Assembly: GCA_012932865.1 (NCBI GenBank)
Contig: SAXG01000010.1
Location: 124,001-188,000, forward strand
DNA: 64,000 nt
From: Amylostereum areolatum
Lineage: Eukaryota > Basidiomycota > Agaricomycetes > Russulales > Stereaceae
Direction of reading: 5' to 3'
Positions 1-10,186 of this stretch are shown here, in pieces. Positions within the stretch are counted from its first letter, which is position 1, and each line of letters opens with the position of its first letter. The position numbers were made by a program, and so were the translations under genes. The notes under the pieces are model-generated. The model had not been told where the DNA came from and made no database searches. It saw only the letters and a list, made by a program, of their open reading frames with translations.

Positions 1-57
1 ACCTTTTAAGATGAGGGCTTGCCCATCTGCCTTAAGCTTGGCCACAGGTTTAGGCAT
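1..57 (-). CDS. Possible 5' end of a gene running off the window
   Basis: On the minus strand an ATG at 57 opens 19 codons that run to base 1 without a stop, starting MPKPVAKLKADG. The segment is too short to assign a family. The roughly 690 bases up to PET191 would hold its promoter. This is an inference from one open start only and could be chance. Confidence 0.25.
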   Translation of the reverse strand, partial: MPKPVAKLKADGQALILKG

Positions 58-745
58 GGGTCGGGTTGGGAAAGGGGGATGAGAGATTGTTATTGCGAAC
101 CAGGATTCAATATTCAAGGGCGACGGCGAGGTTGAACAACGTGGGTGGCGCCGCGTGTATAAGTACGCTCGTGACCTACACGCTCGACACACTACGAATT
201 GAGATGTACCGATCCCGGCATATACAATAATACGCAGTAGACTCTGTCGAAGCATTGTGTAGAGAGTAGAACGGGGAACGATGCAATTCGAGAGTAAACT
301 GATGAATCTGAGAGAATGGTACAGGACAGTGTCACTGCTATAGCTTGTATGCTGACACTTTGGCATATGTTTGGCGGTAGAAATCTGTTGAGCTGTGGAG
401 GGTAAAGAGCATGGATGTCCCAATCGGAAGGCTTCGTCGCTCTTCTCTGTTTTGCCACCGCCAATTAACAAAATGCCACCAATGCGCTCGCTGCCGATCA
501 GAGGAAGTGGCAGGTAGTATCTTCCCAAAGTGGTAAAACAAGGCTGCCGTGAGATGCAGTGGAAGCCCTTATTTGATAGGTAGACAGAGGGATGCCTGGT
601 GGGGAACTGGAACAGATGAGGGGTGGGTCCGACATTGGCAGTTAGGAGGGGGAGCTCTGGATCGCACGCACAGTCAAGCTTTGATCCTTATAAGTACAGA
701 GCCTGACACACCGGCTCAGAGTGGTAAGTGTATGATTATCGAAGG
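58..745. other. Intergenic, nothing recognised
   Basis: Short overlapping reading frames occur on both strands here, but none shows a recognisable domain, splice pattern or repeat. The stretch lies between the putative minus-strand start at 57 and the 3' end of PET191. Confidence 0.5.
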
Positions 746-1102
746 CTACGAAGTAGGCGAGGACTCTGGTAAGCTCGTTTCTGGTGATGTCGGTACTGAT
801 GGTGTGGGTTGCGCAAACCCAGGCGCGATTGCAGCAGCATTGTTTCCTCTAAACCTCTTCCTCATATCCAGCTATGGACATTACACATCGATCAGTTCTT
901 CGCTTTAAACGACAAAAGGCAGACGCACCAGCCCGCGTTTGCATTCAAACGTCGCCATCCGAAGGGAGAGACATGGCTCCGGCAACTCGTCAAGGTGCTC
1001 TTTAACGCAGTTCGAAGGGAGGTTGCCTTGCTTCACGACGCAGTCTGAGTGAAGAACGCAATCCTTGAAAGCAATGATGAGGGGCTCGCAGAAGTTGGAC
1101 AT
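746..1102 (-). CDS. PET191: Cytochrome c oxidase assembly protein PET191 (COA5 family)
   Basis: Predicted exons 929-1102 and 746-871 give 99 aa. The intron has a GTGCGT donor and a CATAG acceptor, and joins in phase 0. The protein starts MSNFCEPLI and carries two CX9C pairs (C5/C15 and a second pair near residues 45-55), followed by the family signature CKRG-LLDMRKRFRG across the splice junction. PET191 proteins are small twin-CX9C proteins of the mitochondrial intermembrane space needed to assemble complex IV. The C-terminal tail is Pro/Ser/Thr-rich. The gene is divergent from CAF17/IBA57, with 171 bp between the two ATGs, so they probably share a promoter region for two mitochondrial functions. 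A longer in-frame start upstream at 1222 is a non-ATG and was not used. Confidence 0.88.
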
Positions 1103-1273
1103 GGTGGTCTCCACGGAAAAACGACTGGGAAACGGCAAGGACGGGATTTCGGAGGAGCCACGTGAGCCGGAACTGCAAGCCTGCGACGATGCTGACCGAG
1201 CTCGTTCGTCCCAATCCACCACGCCTCCTCAAAATCGTATCTCACCCTTGGGACGGGTGTGTAGCTTGGTCTA

Positions 1274-2604
1274 ATGCCCACGCCTGCACCTGTTTCTGCA
1301 CTGCTCAGGCGTACACCAACAGTTGCGCGGCTGCCAAACCGCGCACTCATTGCCATTTCCGGCACACAAGCCTCCGAGTTCCTCAACGGCATTCTCGCTA
1401 CGTCCATCCCTAACCCTCCGCGTCCATTTTATTCTACTTTTCTTCATGCTCAGGTACGTCTCATCTCGCCTGCTCAAGTACCAATCAGCTCATCGAACAT
1501 CACCGTTCACTATAGGGACGCGTCCTCTATGACGTATTCGTGCATACTCCTCCCGTGTCCTCCGACCCCAGCACGAAACAGCCGACATTTCTTATCGAAT
1601 ATGACCCCTCCGTACCTTCGCGCAATTCGGACGCTCCCTCGTTGTTGATCCTGCTAAAACGCTATGTTCTTCGCGCCAAAGTGCGTCTGCGAGACGCGAC
1701 CGCCGAGCACGATATCTGGGCTGCGTGGGGCTCCGAACGTGAGGATAAGGCGGAAGTTCCCCGTTGGGAGTGGGCAGGGAGTGGGGCAGGGGAACAGGTA
1801 TGGGGTAGGAGTTCATGGCCGTGGGGTGAAGGAGAACATGGTCTGTTGAAGGATCGGAGGGCGATCGGCATGGGTGTGAGGCGGTTAGTCAAGAAAGGCG
1901 ACAGACGTGAGTTCGTCTCCGGGCTTCCAAAAGGCAACAACTAATGGACGTAGCACAGGAATGCTCGACGCACGACGGTGGTTCTGAGGAGGACTACCTC
2001 CTCCATCGAATAGCACACGGCGTAGCCGAAGGTGCAACAGATATACCCCCACTGAACGCATTTCCGATGGAATCTAACCTGGATATCATGGGTGGACGTG
2101 CGTTTTCAGCTCTCTTTTTCGGAGCATCGACGCTGATGAAGACCATAGTCGACTTTCGCAAGGGATGTTACGTAGGACAAGAGCTGACAGTGCGGACATA
2201 TCATACGGGCGTCGTTCGCAAACGCATATATCCGGTGGTCATACATTCCTCCTCATCGTACGTTCAATTTCCCATCTTGTTGATCCTATCGTGTTAAATT
2301 TACTCCTAGTACGGCCGACGGTCCACTAAGCATGAATACCCATACGCCTCAAACCCCCATACGCGCCTCGCCCACACATTCGCCGGGGGAAGGTCGTGTC
2401 CCGCGTCCGCGTGGGACAGGAGCGCTCTTGAGCAATACGCAAGGCGTGGGACTTGCGCTCTTGCGGCTAGAGCACGTCGATAAGGTGCAAACGGGCGACT
2501 TGAAGCTTGAGCTTGCTTCTGCGGAAGGGGAGCCGTTGAGAGTCACACCTTGGCGATCTGAGTACTGGCCTGTACCCGAACCGAGCAAAGAGGAGGATCC
2601 GTAG
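1274..2604 (+). CDS. IBA57: Mitochondrial iron-sulfur cluster assembly factor IBA57/CAF17
   Basis: Predicted exons 1274-1453, 1516-1906, 1954-2257 and 2310-2604 give 389 aa. All phases agree, and the second intron is only 47 nt. The protein has the folate-binding YgfZ/GcvT-like architecture. An N-terminal stretch ending FLNGILAT is followed by [15 protein letters not shown] and the [21 protein letters not shown] block. The family signature KGCYVGQE (cysteine about residue 270) comes next. IBA57 works with ISA1/ISA2 in the mitochondrial matrix to mature [4Fe-4S] enzymes such as aconitase and lipoate synthase. The leader is basic and Ser/Thr-rich, fitting mitochondrial import. The neighbour PET191 is also mitochondrial. 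Confidence 0.9.
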
Positions 2605-2724
2605 CCACATTGCATGGGCATTCACTACATACTACTCATACCCTACATCATTACATGGTATGCGTTGAGTTGCTTTAATCATTAATACCTCTCTTCATTT
2701 ATTGTCGACGGACGAGTTACAGAT

Positions 2725-3245
2725 CTATCCTTGAAGCCTGCCAAAGCTTGAAGACGTAGGCAGCTCAAGATCCATGGCGTTGACGACTGCAATAACGAAC
2801 TGATTTTCGGGATCTTTGCCGTCATGGCTAACGCTGGCGAGTAGTTTGACCTTCGTGTGAGCATCGGAAGATGTGTATACGAGCTCCGGTTTGCTCGTAC
2901 GGCCCTCGGGGACCAAGAAAGAAAGCTCTTTCCAAGTCGGCTTTAGGAGAGGATACAAAGCTTTGTACGCGGCCTCTTTAACGGCCCATCTGTGTGATCG
3001 TCGTTACTTCATATCAGTTAAAAGGTCGGGCCAAGGCTACAGTGTACACACCTTACGGCAAGGAAACGCGTGCGGCGGGCCTCTATATCTTCGGGAAGAG
3101 CGCTGAAAAAGGCATGCTCTGCTGGGCTGAGAATCCGTGAGGCAAAACGTGGGAAGGTCCGGCGTGTGGCGATACACTGTATCCTCTGGACAGAGACCAG
3201 GTCTATGCCAACGCCTATGTGACCAGTTAATATATGAGATGGCAT
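2725..3245 (-). CDS. PPT2: Holo-ACP synthase / 4'-phosphopantetheinyl transferase (AcpS/PPT2-like)
   Basis: Predicted exons 3052-3245 and 2725-2989 give 152 aa. The GTGTGT donor and CACAG acceptor join in phase 2. The N-terminus has the AcpS motif GVGIDLVS (Mg-binding Asp). Across the splice is WAVKEAAYKAL, the W-x-x-KEA motif with its catalytic Glu. The length is typical for a stand-alone AcpS. In yeast PPT2 activates the mitochondrial acyl carrier protein by transferring phosphopantetheine from CoA to a serine. The start MPSHILTG is the first ATG near the conserved block, and a farther in-frame ATG-like start at 3323 would add an unrelated hydrophobic leader. Confidence 0.85.
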
Positions 3246-3587
3246 GACAGGGATTCGGGAGGTAGAGGATGTCGATGGGAGCGCTGGCCAAAGGTATATG
3301 TAGAAAAAAGGTTTCACTGACACTAGTCACTCGGCGGGTGCCGGCCAGCAATGACCGCCAGATTGGTCTATCGTTCTCGCCACAGACATCCGGAGGATCC
3401 TGAGGCCTGAACTTGAGAAAAGTGTTTGGTCTCTCTCGACGGGTACGCTAGTTATATCGTGCGGCAGGCGCAGTTTCTGCGTTCGCTTTGGCACTTCCTT
3501 GTGTTCGACTCGTTTCCGAAGGGTATCAGGCAATGATATTGAATGACTAGGTATACAAATGCAAACGATCATAAAATGTTCCGTCCC

Positions 3588-5938
3588 TCACGTCTCCCCC
3601 CCGTAAAACCTGGGCTCATCCATGTGCATCGCACAAGGCCTGTTCCCAATCGCGATGCACTCCCCCGCCGCGACCCTCCTCACGACCGTGCCCTTCTCAT
3701 CCTCGTCGTTGTCCTCGTCCTCAGACCCGACCTCGTCCTCTCCGACACGTATTCGGACACACAGCTCGTCGGTCTGGTCGTCGATGAAGTGCCACTCCCC
3801 ACACACACCCTCCCCGAATGGGTGCGGGAAGAACGCGTCGTCTTCCCGCTCCGCGCCGTCCTCGCGCAGGAAAGGATGGTACAGTGCCTGCCGCGGAGTG
3901 TACCGCTTGATCGACTCCGGGTGCATGATTTTGTCTAACAGGTCCAGCGCGTTATCGATGTCCTCCGCGTACGCGTCATCCGTAGGCATTTGAGGGGAGG
4001 TCACGAAGATGCTGTCCGACGACGCGGGTGACGTGTGGTGCGCTTCGGAGGACGACGAGGGCGGAGGTGCTGCCGGGCCATGTAGCTGCCCGTAGAATGG
4101 GTAAAAGCGGTAGTCTGGAGGAGGCCGTTCTCGGATCTTCGGATTCAACGTCTCAGCAAAGTCCGTCCAGGACCTTCCTTCGTGCGACAACGTAGGAACG
4201 TTACACGCAAACGTGCGGCCTGAAACGATGGGTGGTGGTGGGTCACAAATTGTAAAGGATGAAATCACCCACTGTGTAGCGTTGCTGTCTTTTCCATCTT
4301 CTTCCGTCCAATGATCGCGGTAATTTCCATCAATGCTTCAACGTCGTCCGAGGACGTAAATAAGGGGAATTTCCCCGTTAAAAAGAAACATAAAATCATG
4401 CCAGCGGACCACACGTCGATGGCTGTCGTCGCGTTCAGGGCAATCAGTATGCACGGGCGGTAAGTCAACAACGTGAAACGAACGTACCGCCGGTCTGCTC
4501 GCCACACTTGAGGAGGACTTCAGGCGCGCGGAACCCTCGGGTTCCGGCGCGATTCGCTTTCGAATGAGGGCTTGACGAATGGTTAGTGAGGCGGCTACAG
4601 AAGAGGAGGCGCTCTGGCACGTACCGTATATCTTTTTCGGGGCGGCCGACTTTCTCTGACGGCCATGTACTTCGTAGTCTCGCTTCTTTCTGCATGGTTC
4701 GAATGTAGTTTGCGTCTATTTCCCCCTGCCGTCGTATGCGGCCGTGGGGGTGGGTTCTTGATGGTGCTGTGTGGAGGCAGGCGCCATGGCTGGGGCCCTT
4801 TTCCATGCGCTGCAACAGGACACAGTTGGACGACGGGTTTGGGACTGAAACTCGACACCTACGCTGGCCAGACCGAAGTCGCACAGGGTACCTATCCCAG
4901 TGCGTGGGTCGAAAAGGAAGTTGGCTGGCTTGACATCTCGATGAATGATGCCTCTCGCGTGGATGTCGCGTAAGGCCCGGAACATGCAGCGGAGGTACTG
5001 CTTGACACCCTCGAGAGGCAAAACGCGATAGAAATCCTGAGTGTGATGTGAGTCTGCCGAGCCGGGCACTGCAATGGCTTATGCTACGAGTGTATGCGCA
5101 CCCGAAAGTCGTCGTTGCGTTGGTAGGGCATGATGACCACAACCTGGTCCTCCTTCCGAAAGGCAGTGATGATTTGAGACACATGTCGCGCGCCTCGACA
5201 TGTCTCCATGATCATGATCTCGTTTCGTATGCGGTCGGGCGTGCTGGTCACGTAGATGCGCTTGATCGCGACGAAAACCTTGCTGCCCGCGGGGCGCGGA
5301 AGGGACTGGTAATAGGCGGAGGAGGAGGGAGGATGGTATCCGTGCCAGACGGTATTGTCCCATTTGGAATGATACCCGATGTCGACGGCTTTGAATACGC
5401 AGGAGAACGTGCCGGTCCCCAATCTGTCCACGATCTTGTAGTCTTCCACGAGCTCGGGGACAGTGGCCTCGAGGTCCGCGATCTGGTGTAAGATTTCCTC
5501 CTGCTCGTCCCGCGGTTTCTGGAACATCGACTGCTCTTCCTGCTCCTCCTCGTTCTCCCCCAGATCCTCCTCCACGTCTACGATCTCAATGTCGCTGCTG
5601 CTCCCTACGTCATCGTCGCCCTCCTCAACCTCTCCTTCATCTACGCCACCTTCGTCCTGCTCCTCCTCGTCGCTGGCCATCTCTTCGTCAAGGTCAATGA
5701 GAGCGTCCGGGTCTTGCATGTCAAATATCCTCCGTGGAGTACCCCGTTGCTTGTAAAGGCTGTCGAGGTGGCTTTGGTACGCGCGGACCCCGCCGGTGCC
5801 GGGAGCGTCCGAGTCCTTGCACGGCGCGCGGGTTTTGGCATGTCGATAGCCGTTCGTGTACCGGCTATTTCGTTGATCCGATGAATGAACCTCGAGAGGA
5901 TTAGAGGAGTGTTGGGAAAAGAAGGCGGTAGTGGTCAT
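3588..5938 (-). CDS. CDC7: Cell-division-cycle kinase CDC7 (DDK catalytic subunit)
   Basis: Predicted exons 5102-5938, 4863-5036, 4625-4809, 4488-4570, 4273-4422 and 3588-4219 total 686 aa with every phase consistent. The N-terminus has a long acidic segment (about residues 85-135, runs of E/D). It then shows the kinase landmarks: G-loop GTGTFSCVF, lysine VAIKR, catalytic HRDVKPANF, metal-binding DFGLA and the APE loop (RAPEVL). Exon 3 encodes the basic insert between DFG and APE that marks the Cdc7 family. With a Dbf4 partner, CDC7 phosphorylates MCM helicase subunits to fire replication origins; an MCM subunit, MCM6, lies 37 kb away in this window. The C-terminal region after TATLHSRTF is long and acidic. 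Paired MCB boxes lie upstream. Confidence 0.9.
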
Positions 5939-6119
5939 GACAAGGTTAAGCAGGACGGAAGAGCGAAACGGGGAGTCGAGCGGGTCGAGTGGGAGAATGA
6001 ATTTTGATGTAGTTCCGGACAGGTAGCAATATAGGATGGCGGTTGTACGGCAGCGACGGCGAGCGCAAACAAACCAGGCCTATTGGAAGGTGAGTAGTTG
6101 GAGTTTGGAGCGAACGCCG

Positions 6120-6147
6120 ACGCGTCGTCCAACTGGAACGAACGCGT
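6120..6147. promoter_or_regulatory. Paired MCB-like boxes upstream of CDC7
   Basis: ACGCGT occurs at 6120-6125 and 6142-6147, about 180-210 bp upstream of the CDC7 start on the minus strand. In yeasts this is the binding core of the MBF (Mbp1/Swi6) G1/S activator. Single ACGCGT words are not rare in this GC-rich window, so the pairing and position matter more than presence. Confidence 0.4.
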
Positions 6148-6188
6148 CGTTGGGCCTCACGTGATAGCCAATGCACCGCGTCGAACTA

Positions 6189-6679
6189 CTGTACCGCTAT
6201 GTAGTTAGGCAACTGGCAACCGTGGTCACATGACCGTGCGAATTGTCCTGGGGCTGCAACCGGGCTCGGGGACGGGGGGACACTCAATTAGGCAACGCAA
6301 CCAGTCCGTCCGGGCCAGCCGCCATGATGCTCAATGTGCTTCACCGCGATGGCAATTGGGAGTGTACAGGTTCCGTATTATGTGAAAATGGTACGTGTAC
6401 AGGCCTTTATGCATGTAGTGAATCCCCAAACTTTGCCCAAGTCAGTGACTAAATGACCTCGGGCCTCAGGGCACAGTGTCTTTTATGATATACACCTCTC
6501 GTGCTATACAGTGATTTTTGGACAATTTTTGAGCGATTTTTGGGAGTGATTTTTGAGTTTTTCTCGCAAATGTTCAGAGCATGCAACCCGGCCTGAGGGA
6601 CAGGGGACAGGTCGCGAAATAGGCAACCGCAACTCACCCTCGGGGACAGGGGACGTTGCCTAACTACGTAGCGGTACAG
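6189..6679. mobile_element. MITE-like element with 25-bp terminal inverted repeats
   Basis: The left end 6189-6213 begins CTGTACCGCTA and the right end 6655-6679 is its reverse complement with 24 of 25 matches. Both ends are flanked by TA (6187-6188 and 6680-6681), which fits a TA target-site duplication as made by Tc1/mariner-type transposases. The 491-bp body has no credible coding capacity, so it would be non-autonomous. Inside are GC-rich runs such as GGGGACAGGGGAC near both ends, suggesting subterminal repeats. It sits between the CDC7 promoter and the tRNA gene. Confidence 0.75.
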
Positions 6680-6681
6680 TA

Positions 6682-6870
6682 CTCTAAGTCTAACTTAAGT
6701 TACTACTTAGGTCCTCTTCTTCTAGACTCTAGAGTCCTCAGTCTAAAATTGTGACTCCTCAGTAGTAGACGTAGTATACTATTACTGAATACTTACTAGT
6801 ATACTAGTATACTACTCAATAAAGCAAAATTTAAATCGTAAAACAAAGATTGAAAGAAAAAGAGCAAGCG
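6682..6870. repeat. AT-rich low-complexity spacer rich in CTAG/TACTA words
   Basis: Directly right of the MITE the sequence is a run of short CTAGA, ACTAGTA and CTCAGT-like words with much lower GC than its surroundings. It shows no coding potential and ends just before the tRNA 3' end. Confidence 0.4.
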
Positions 6871-6880
6871 CCAAAAGGAA

Positions 6881-6963
6881 TGACCACCGCAGGACTCGAA
6901 CCTGCAGCCTTTTGGTAGCATCGGCGATCGAAGCCAAACGCGCTACCATTGCGCCAGGTAGCC
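6881..6963 (-). tRNA. tRNA-Arg (anticodon UCG) with an 11-nt intron
   Basis: On the minus strand a full cloverleaf folds. The acceptor stem GGCTACC pairs with GGTGGTC (two G-U pairs). The D arm is GCGC-AATGGTA-GCGC, the anticodon stem TTTGG/CCAAA, the variable loop AGGCT, and the T arm GCAGG-TTCGAGT-CCTGC, with discriminator A. The anticodon loop is 18 nt instead of 7. Removing the 11 nt after position 37 (TCGCCGATGCT) leaves the loop C-T-TCG-A-A, anticodon TCG. An intron between positions 37 and 38 is the canonical place for eukaryotic nuclear tRNA introns. CCA is not encoded, as expected for a nuclear gene. Confidence 0.85.
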
Positions 6964-7129
6964 TTGTTTCACTGTAAAGTTACATTATTTATATCCCGAA
7001 TTACGATCTTGTCCCAGGTTTAATCAATGATTCCACGGTGCATCGTGCATGAGTATTATGCATCATCCCTGATCCACGTTTCGCTCACCCCATTTCCCAA
7101 CCGCATCCTTCATCCTATAGCTCAACGAA

Positions 7130-7799
7130 ATGGCTCTTAACTGGACCATGCTAAACTCTGACCGTGCTCCGGTATCTCTTCCACGAGAGAGCACCGTCAT
7201 GTCCATTGATACTGGCGCGGAGATATCTATCATAATACCTGACGCTCCTCCAAGCTCGTCGTCCACTGCTGGAGGTTCTGGTGGCGAGAAGAAGCTGAAG
7301 GGGGATGGAACGGTGCACTTGACTGATCAACGAGTGAGTTTGGTGCCATGCTAGATTGGCCGGAATCTTAGTCGTATTCGTTCGCAGCTCATCTTTGTGA
7401 CCGGAGGGCCGAACAACTCCTTTGAATCACTATCCATCCCCCTACCCTCAGTTCTCTCTACCAAGTTTGAGCAGCCATACATAGGCTCGAACTACTTGAC
7501 CATTGACATCAAGCCGTCCCCAGAGGGAGGTTTGACAGACGGGACCAAGGCAGAGTTACGGTTCAAGAACCAGCCTCTCTTTCAGTTTGTAAGCGTGTTG
7601 GAGAAAACGCGCGAACGCGCGATCTATATGAAGCGGCAGATGCAAGAGGAAGAGGAGATCCTACGTGAGTGAAGTCGCCCGGAGCTGAATGCTTTCGTTA
7701 AACGATCTCGCCACAGCGGCGTACAACACACCCTCCGCGTCAGGGTCCCGGACCACAACAGGAACACCCGCCGACGCGCCTCCGGGGTACGACGACTAG
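7130..7799 (+). CDS. WBP2-like protein: GRAM domain with C-terminal PPGY motif
   Basis: Predicted exons 7130-7333, 7388-7664 and 7717-7799 give 187 aa with consistent phases. The start MALNWTMLN followed by a VMSIDTGAEI block and FVT / LSIPLPSVLSTKFEQPYIGSNY matches the WW-domain-binding protein 2 family. The fold is a GRAM/PH-like domain over about residues 10-140, followed by a charged helix. The last exon encodes a short Ser/Thr-rich tail with PPGY, a classic WW-domain ligand. WBP2 proteins act as adaptors or transcriptional coactivators through WW partners in animals; the fungal role is not established. Confidence 0.8.
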
Positions 7800-9125
7800 A
7801 TCACAACTCGATATAGGAATTGTTGTATGTACAATACTTACTAGCCGACTGCAAAATTGTACCACTGATATCCGAGGGAGATACGTCCTCACTGACAACC
7901 AGAGTCGTGACGTGTTTGAAGTTTTTTCTTCCTTTGTACTATCCTGCGAGGAATCGACTCCGCCCCCCGGAACCGTGCGCGGAACCACTCAGTACTCACC
8001 CTTCAGACTTCCGACGTCCTCCCAGTGTATACCGAGGAGCCCGTAGCGATGCCGACTTAAGTTGGTGCGCTGCCTTCGTGATAGACGAGAGATGCCTTGA
8101 TATCAAACGTTGGCTACAGTTGAGTGCGCGTCATTATTAACATTCCACATCTATCTGACATCTCGGCGGCTTGCAGGATGCGGATTGTAGGCGGAACACG
8201 TTTAGGCTGCCCAGTGGGCCTTTCGAACGCCTAAGGCTATGCACCGCCAATCCTCCTGTGCCTATTATGCTGATCTCCTATTCACATGTACTCTGTAGTT
8301 AATCTCGTCGAGCCGACTGGCTGGTGCCAACTGGAAGTTTGACAAGCCTCGCATGAACATGTCCAATTTCAACACAGAAACGGACTCCAACTGTTCCCGA
8401 TGTTTTGACAACGATTCTGATTTTTTGGAATAGTGTCCCGCGCCGTTATTACGTGCATGTCGTTCCGCCGCCTCCGTCGAAGTCTTATTCACCGGACAGT
8501 GCAATATGCCACACTAGTATGTAGTATGTTCACTTTCGCCGCCATTACGTCGATCTTTGGCTTTGAAGGTCAGAACGGCCCCACCGAGGTTTCAAAACTT
8601 CGCTACGTGAAGGAAAAATGGCATGCGCAGGTCCTCACCGTGTGGCGTCGAATGTGCCCTGCCGACGTCAGAGTCTTGGCAGATCGAACTTTAAGCCTCT
8701 GTATACTGCGACGTCACTCAAGAGGAGAGCCCACCCGGTCCCACCGAGGTCTATAGCTGTCCTCAACCATCGACGAACGGCGGCTCGGTACGGTCTGTGT
8801 GGCATTCGGAACCGCGTTCCAAGGAATTTTCACTTTCTTTCCCCGGGGGTTTGATTCCAGCATCTCTAGCGGGTTGACGACAGGAACATGGAGCACAGGG
8901 AGTTGTGACTTTTCTGTGGGCGTCTCGCCCCCATGTCAAGGCAAGTGAGGCGAATTTTTACGGGACGTCCGTGGATCATCTCGCCGAGGGTTGCTCCACG
9001 TACCAGGTGGCGAGCAATGTGAGTATACCTCATCCTTAACCAGGCGGCGCAAGGAGTTCGTTAGTATAAAGATGCCCGTACATCCTCAGAATCTCCCCAA
9101 CCTCCTTCATTGTTCTCATCTAAAC
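7800..9125. other. Intergenic, no gene supported
   Basis: Several 60-107-codon frames occur on both strands, but none has a recognised motif or joins through convincing splice sites. The last 200 bases are the presumed promoter of the dsRNA-binding gene. Confidence 0.5.
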
Positions 9126-9458
9126 ATGGGTAAGACTAGTCATTCTGAATCGCAACTGCTTCGACTTCCCGACCCGTGTCACAGACTACATCCGCGCCCT
9201 CAATAACCACCTACAGACCATAGGACAAGCGCATCTTCTTGCTTATTCTTACCAGCAGATAGGCCCCAACCACGCAGCAACCCACGCTGCGCAGGTTTTA
9301 GGTAAGTGGTCCTTCGCATGAGCACAGATTGACTGCTGGTTTTTACACTTTTCGTAGTGAACGGACAAGTCATTGCCGAAGGAAGAGGCTCTACCAGAGC
9401 TATAGCTAGACAGGCGGCGGCAGAGATAGCACTTCGATCATACTATAAGGTCATTTAG
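9126..9458 (+). CDS. Minimal double-stranded RNA-binding domain protein (73 aa)
   Basis: Predicted exons 9126-9129 (ATGG), 9185-9301 and 9358-9458 join in phase to 73 aa made up almost only of one dsRNA-binding motif. The landmarks are LNNHLQTIGQAHLLAY (helix 1 and strand 1), QIGPNHAATH (the GP-H loop that enters the minor groove), VNGQVIAEGRG (strands 2-3) and RAIARQAAAEIAL (helix 2, with the Ala-rich face). The first exon holds only the start codon plus one base. This follows from the perfect GTAAG donor right after ATGG, so an upstream start cannot be excluded. The function is unknown; RNAi, editing or RNA-storage roles are guesses. Confidence 0.75.
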
Positions 9459-10186
9459 AGCAGTGAGTTTCAGCTATCGTGCTCTCCCACTTGCCTGAAT
9501 CTCTATCCCGCAGGTTCAGTCGACACTCAACCCCCTAGAGCATTCGGCGACCCCTTAGAGCATTCGATCGATCCTCTCCACATGCATATTTAGTCGACAA
9601 GATGAATTAAGCCCTCCTGGCGCCAGGAGTTTGCATTCTTTACAGTGGGACATGGACGTCCCGTGAAGCAGTTCGATTGATGATTTCTTCAAGTGTAAGA
9701 TTATATTTCCCCTTGAACCATGCTCCTTGACTCTCTGGTGGCGAAGTCAAGTCCGATCACTTCTTGCGTCGGACACAGCCTGCTTGATGCCTTTATTTCA
9801 TACTCTGTTCCGCCGGCCTCAAATCTGACGAATGACACAGCAGCATCTTCGAAGACAACTAGTGGTACTAAGCCTCAACCACGCCCTGACTGTATGTAGC
9901 CGGATTAACTTTGTCTTACAAGGAAAGTTCGCAACAAGGGTAAGGCTTCATATAGCTTCATAAGTTAAATAACATAGCTCGCAGTAAAATGGGCATTACC
10001 CACTGTCCGATGGGATGTGAGCGGCGTATATGCAGGCGCACTGTCAACTGTGTCATATCGTGTCAAACTCCATGGCTCTCGGAGAAATGCCGCCACATTT
10101 GATCGCAGTGGGAGAAGTAATATTATTTCTGGGCAGGCATATTGTACATCGCTATCCCAAAGCCATCAGCATTACCAACATACATA
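9459..10186. other. Intergenic, nothing recognised
   Basis: This stretch between the 3' ends of the dsRNA-binding gene and membrane gene A holds no supported gene. Small frames at 10030-10435 on the plus strand are shadows of gene A's last exons. Confidence 0.5.

Noticed and set aside
549..908. 119-codon plus-strand frame over PET191
   Set aside because: It overlaps the second exon of PET191 in antisense, which has clear family motifs.
6881..6963. tRNA-Trp interpretation of the tRNA gene
   Set aside because: The D arm resembles fungal tRNA-Trp, but the anticodon triplet in the folded loop is TCG, not CCA.
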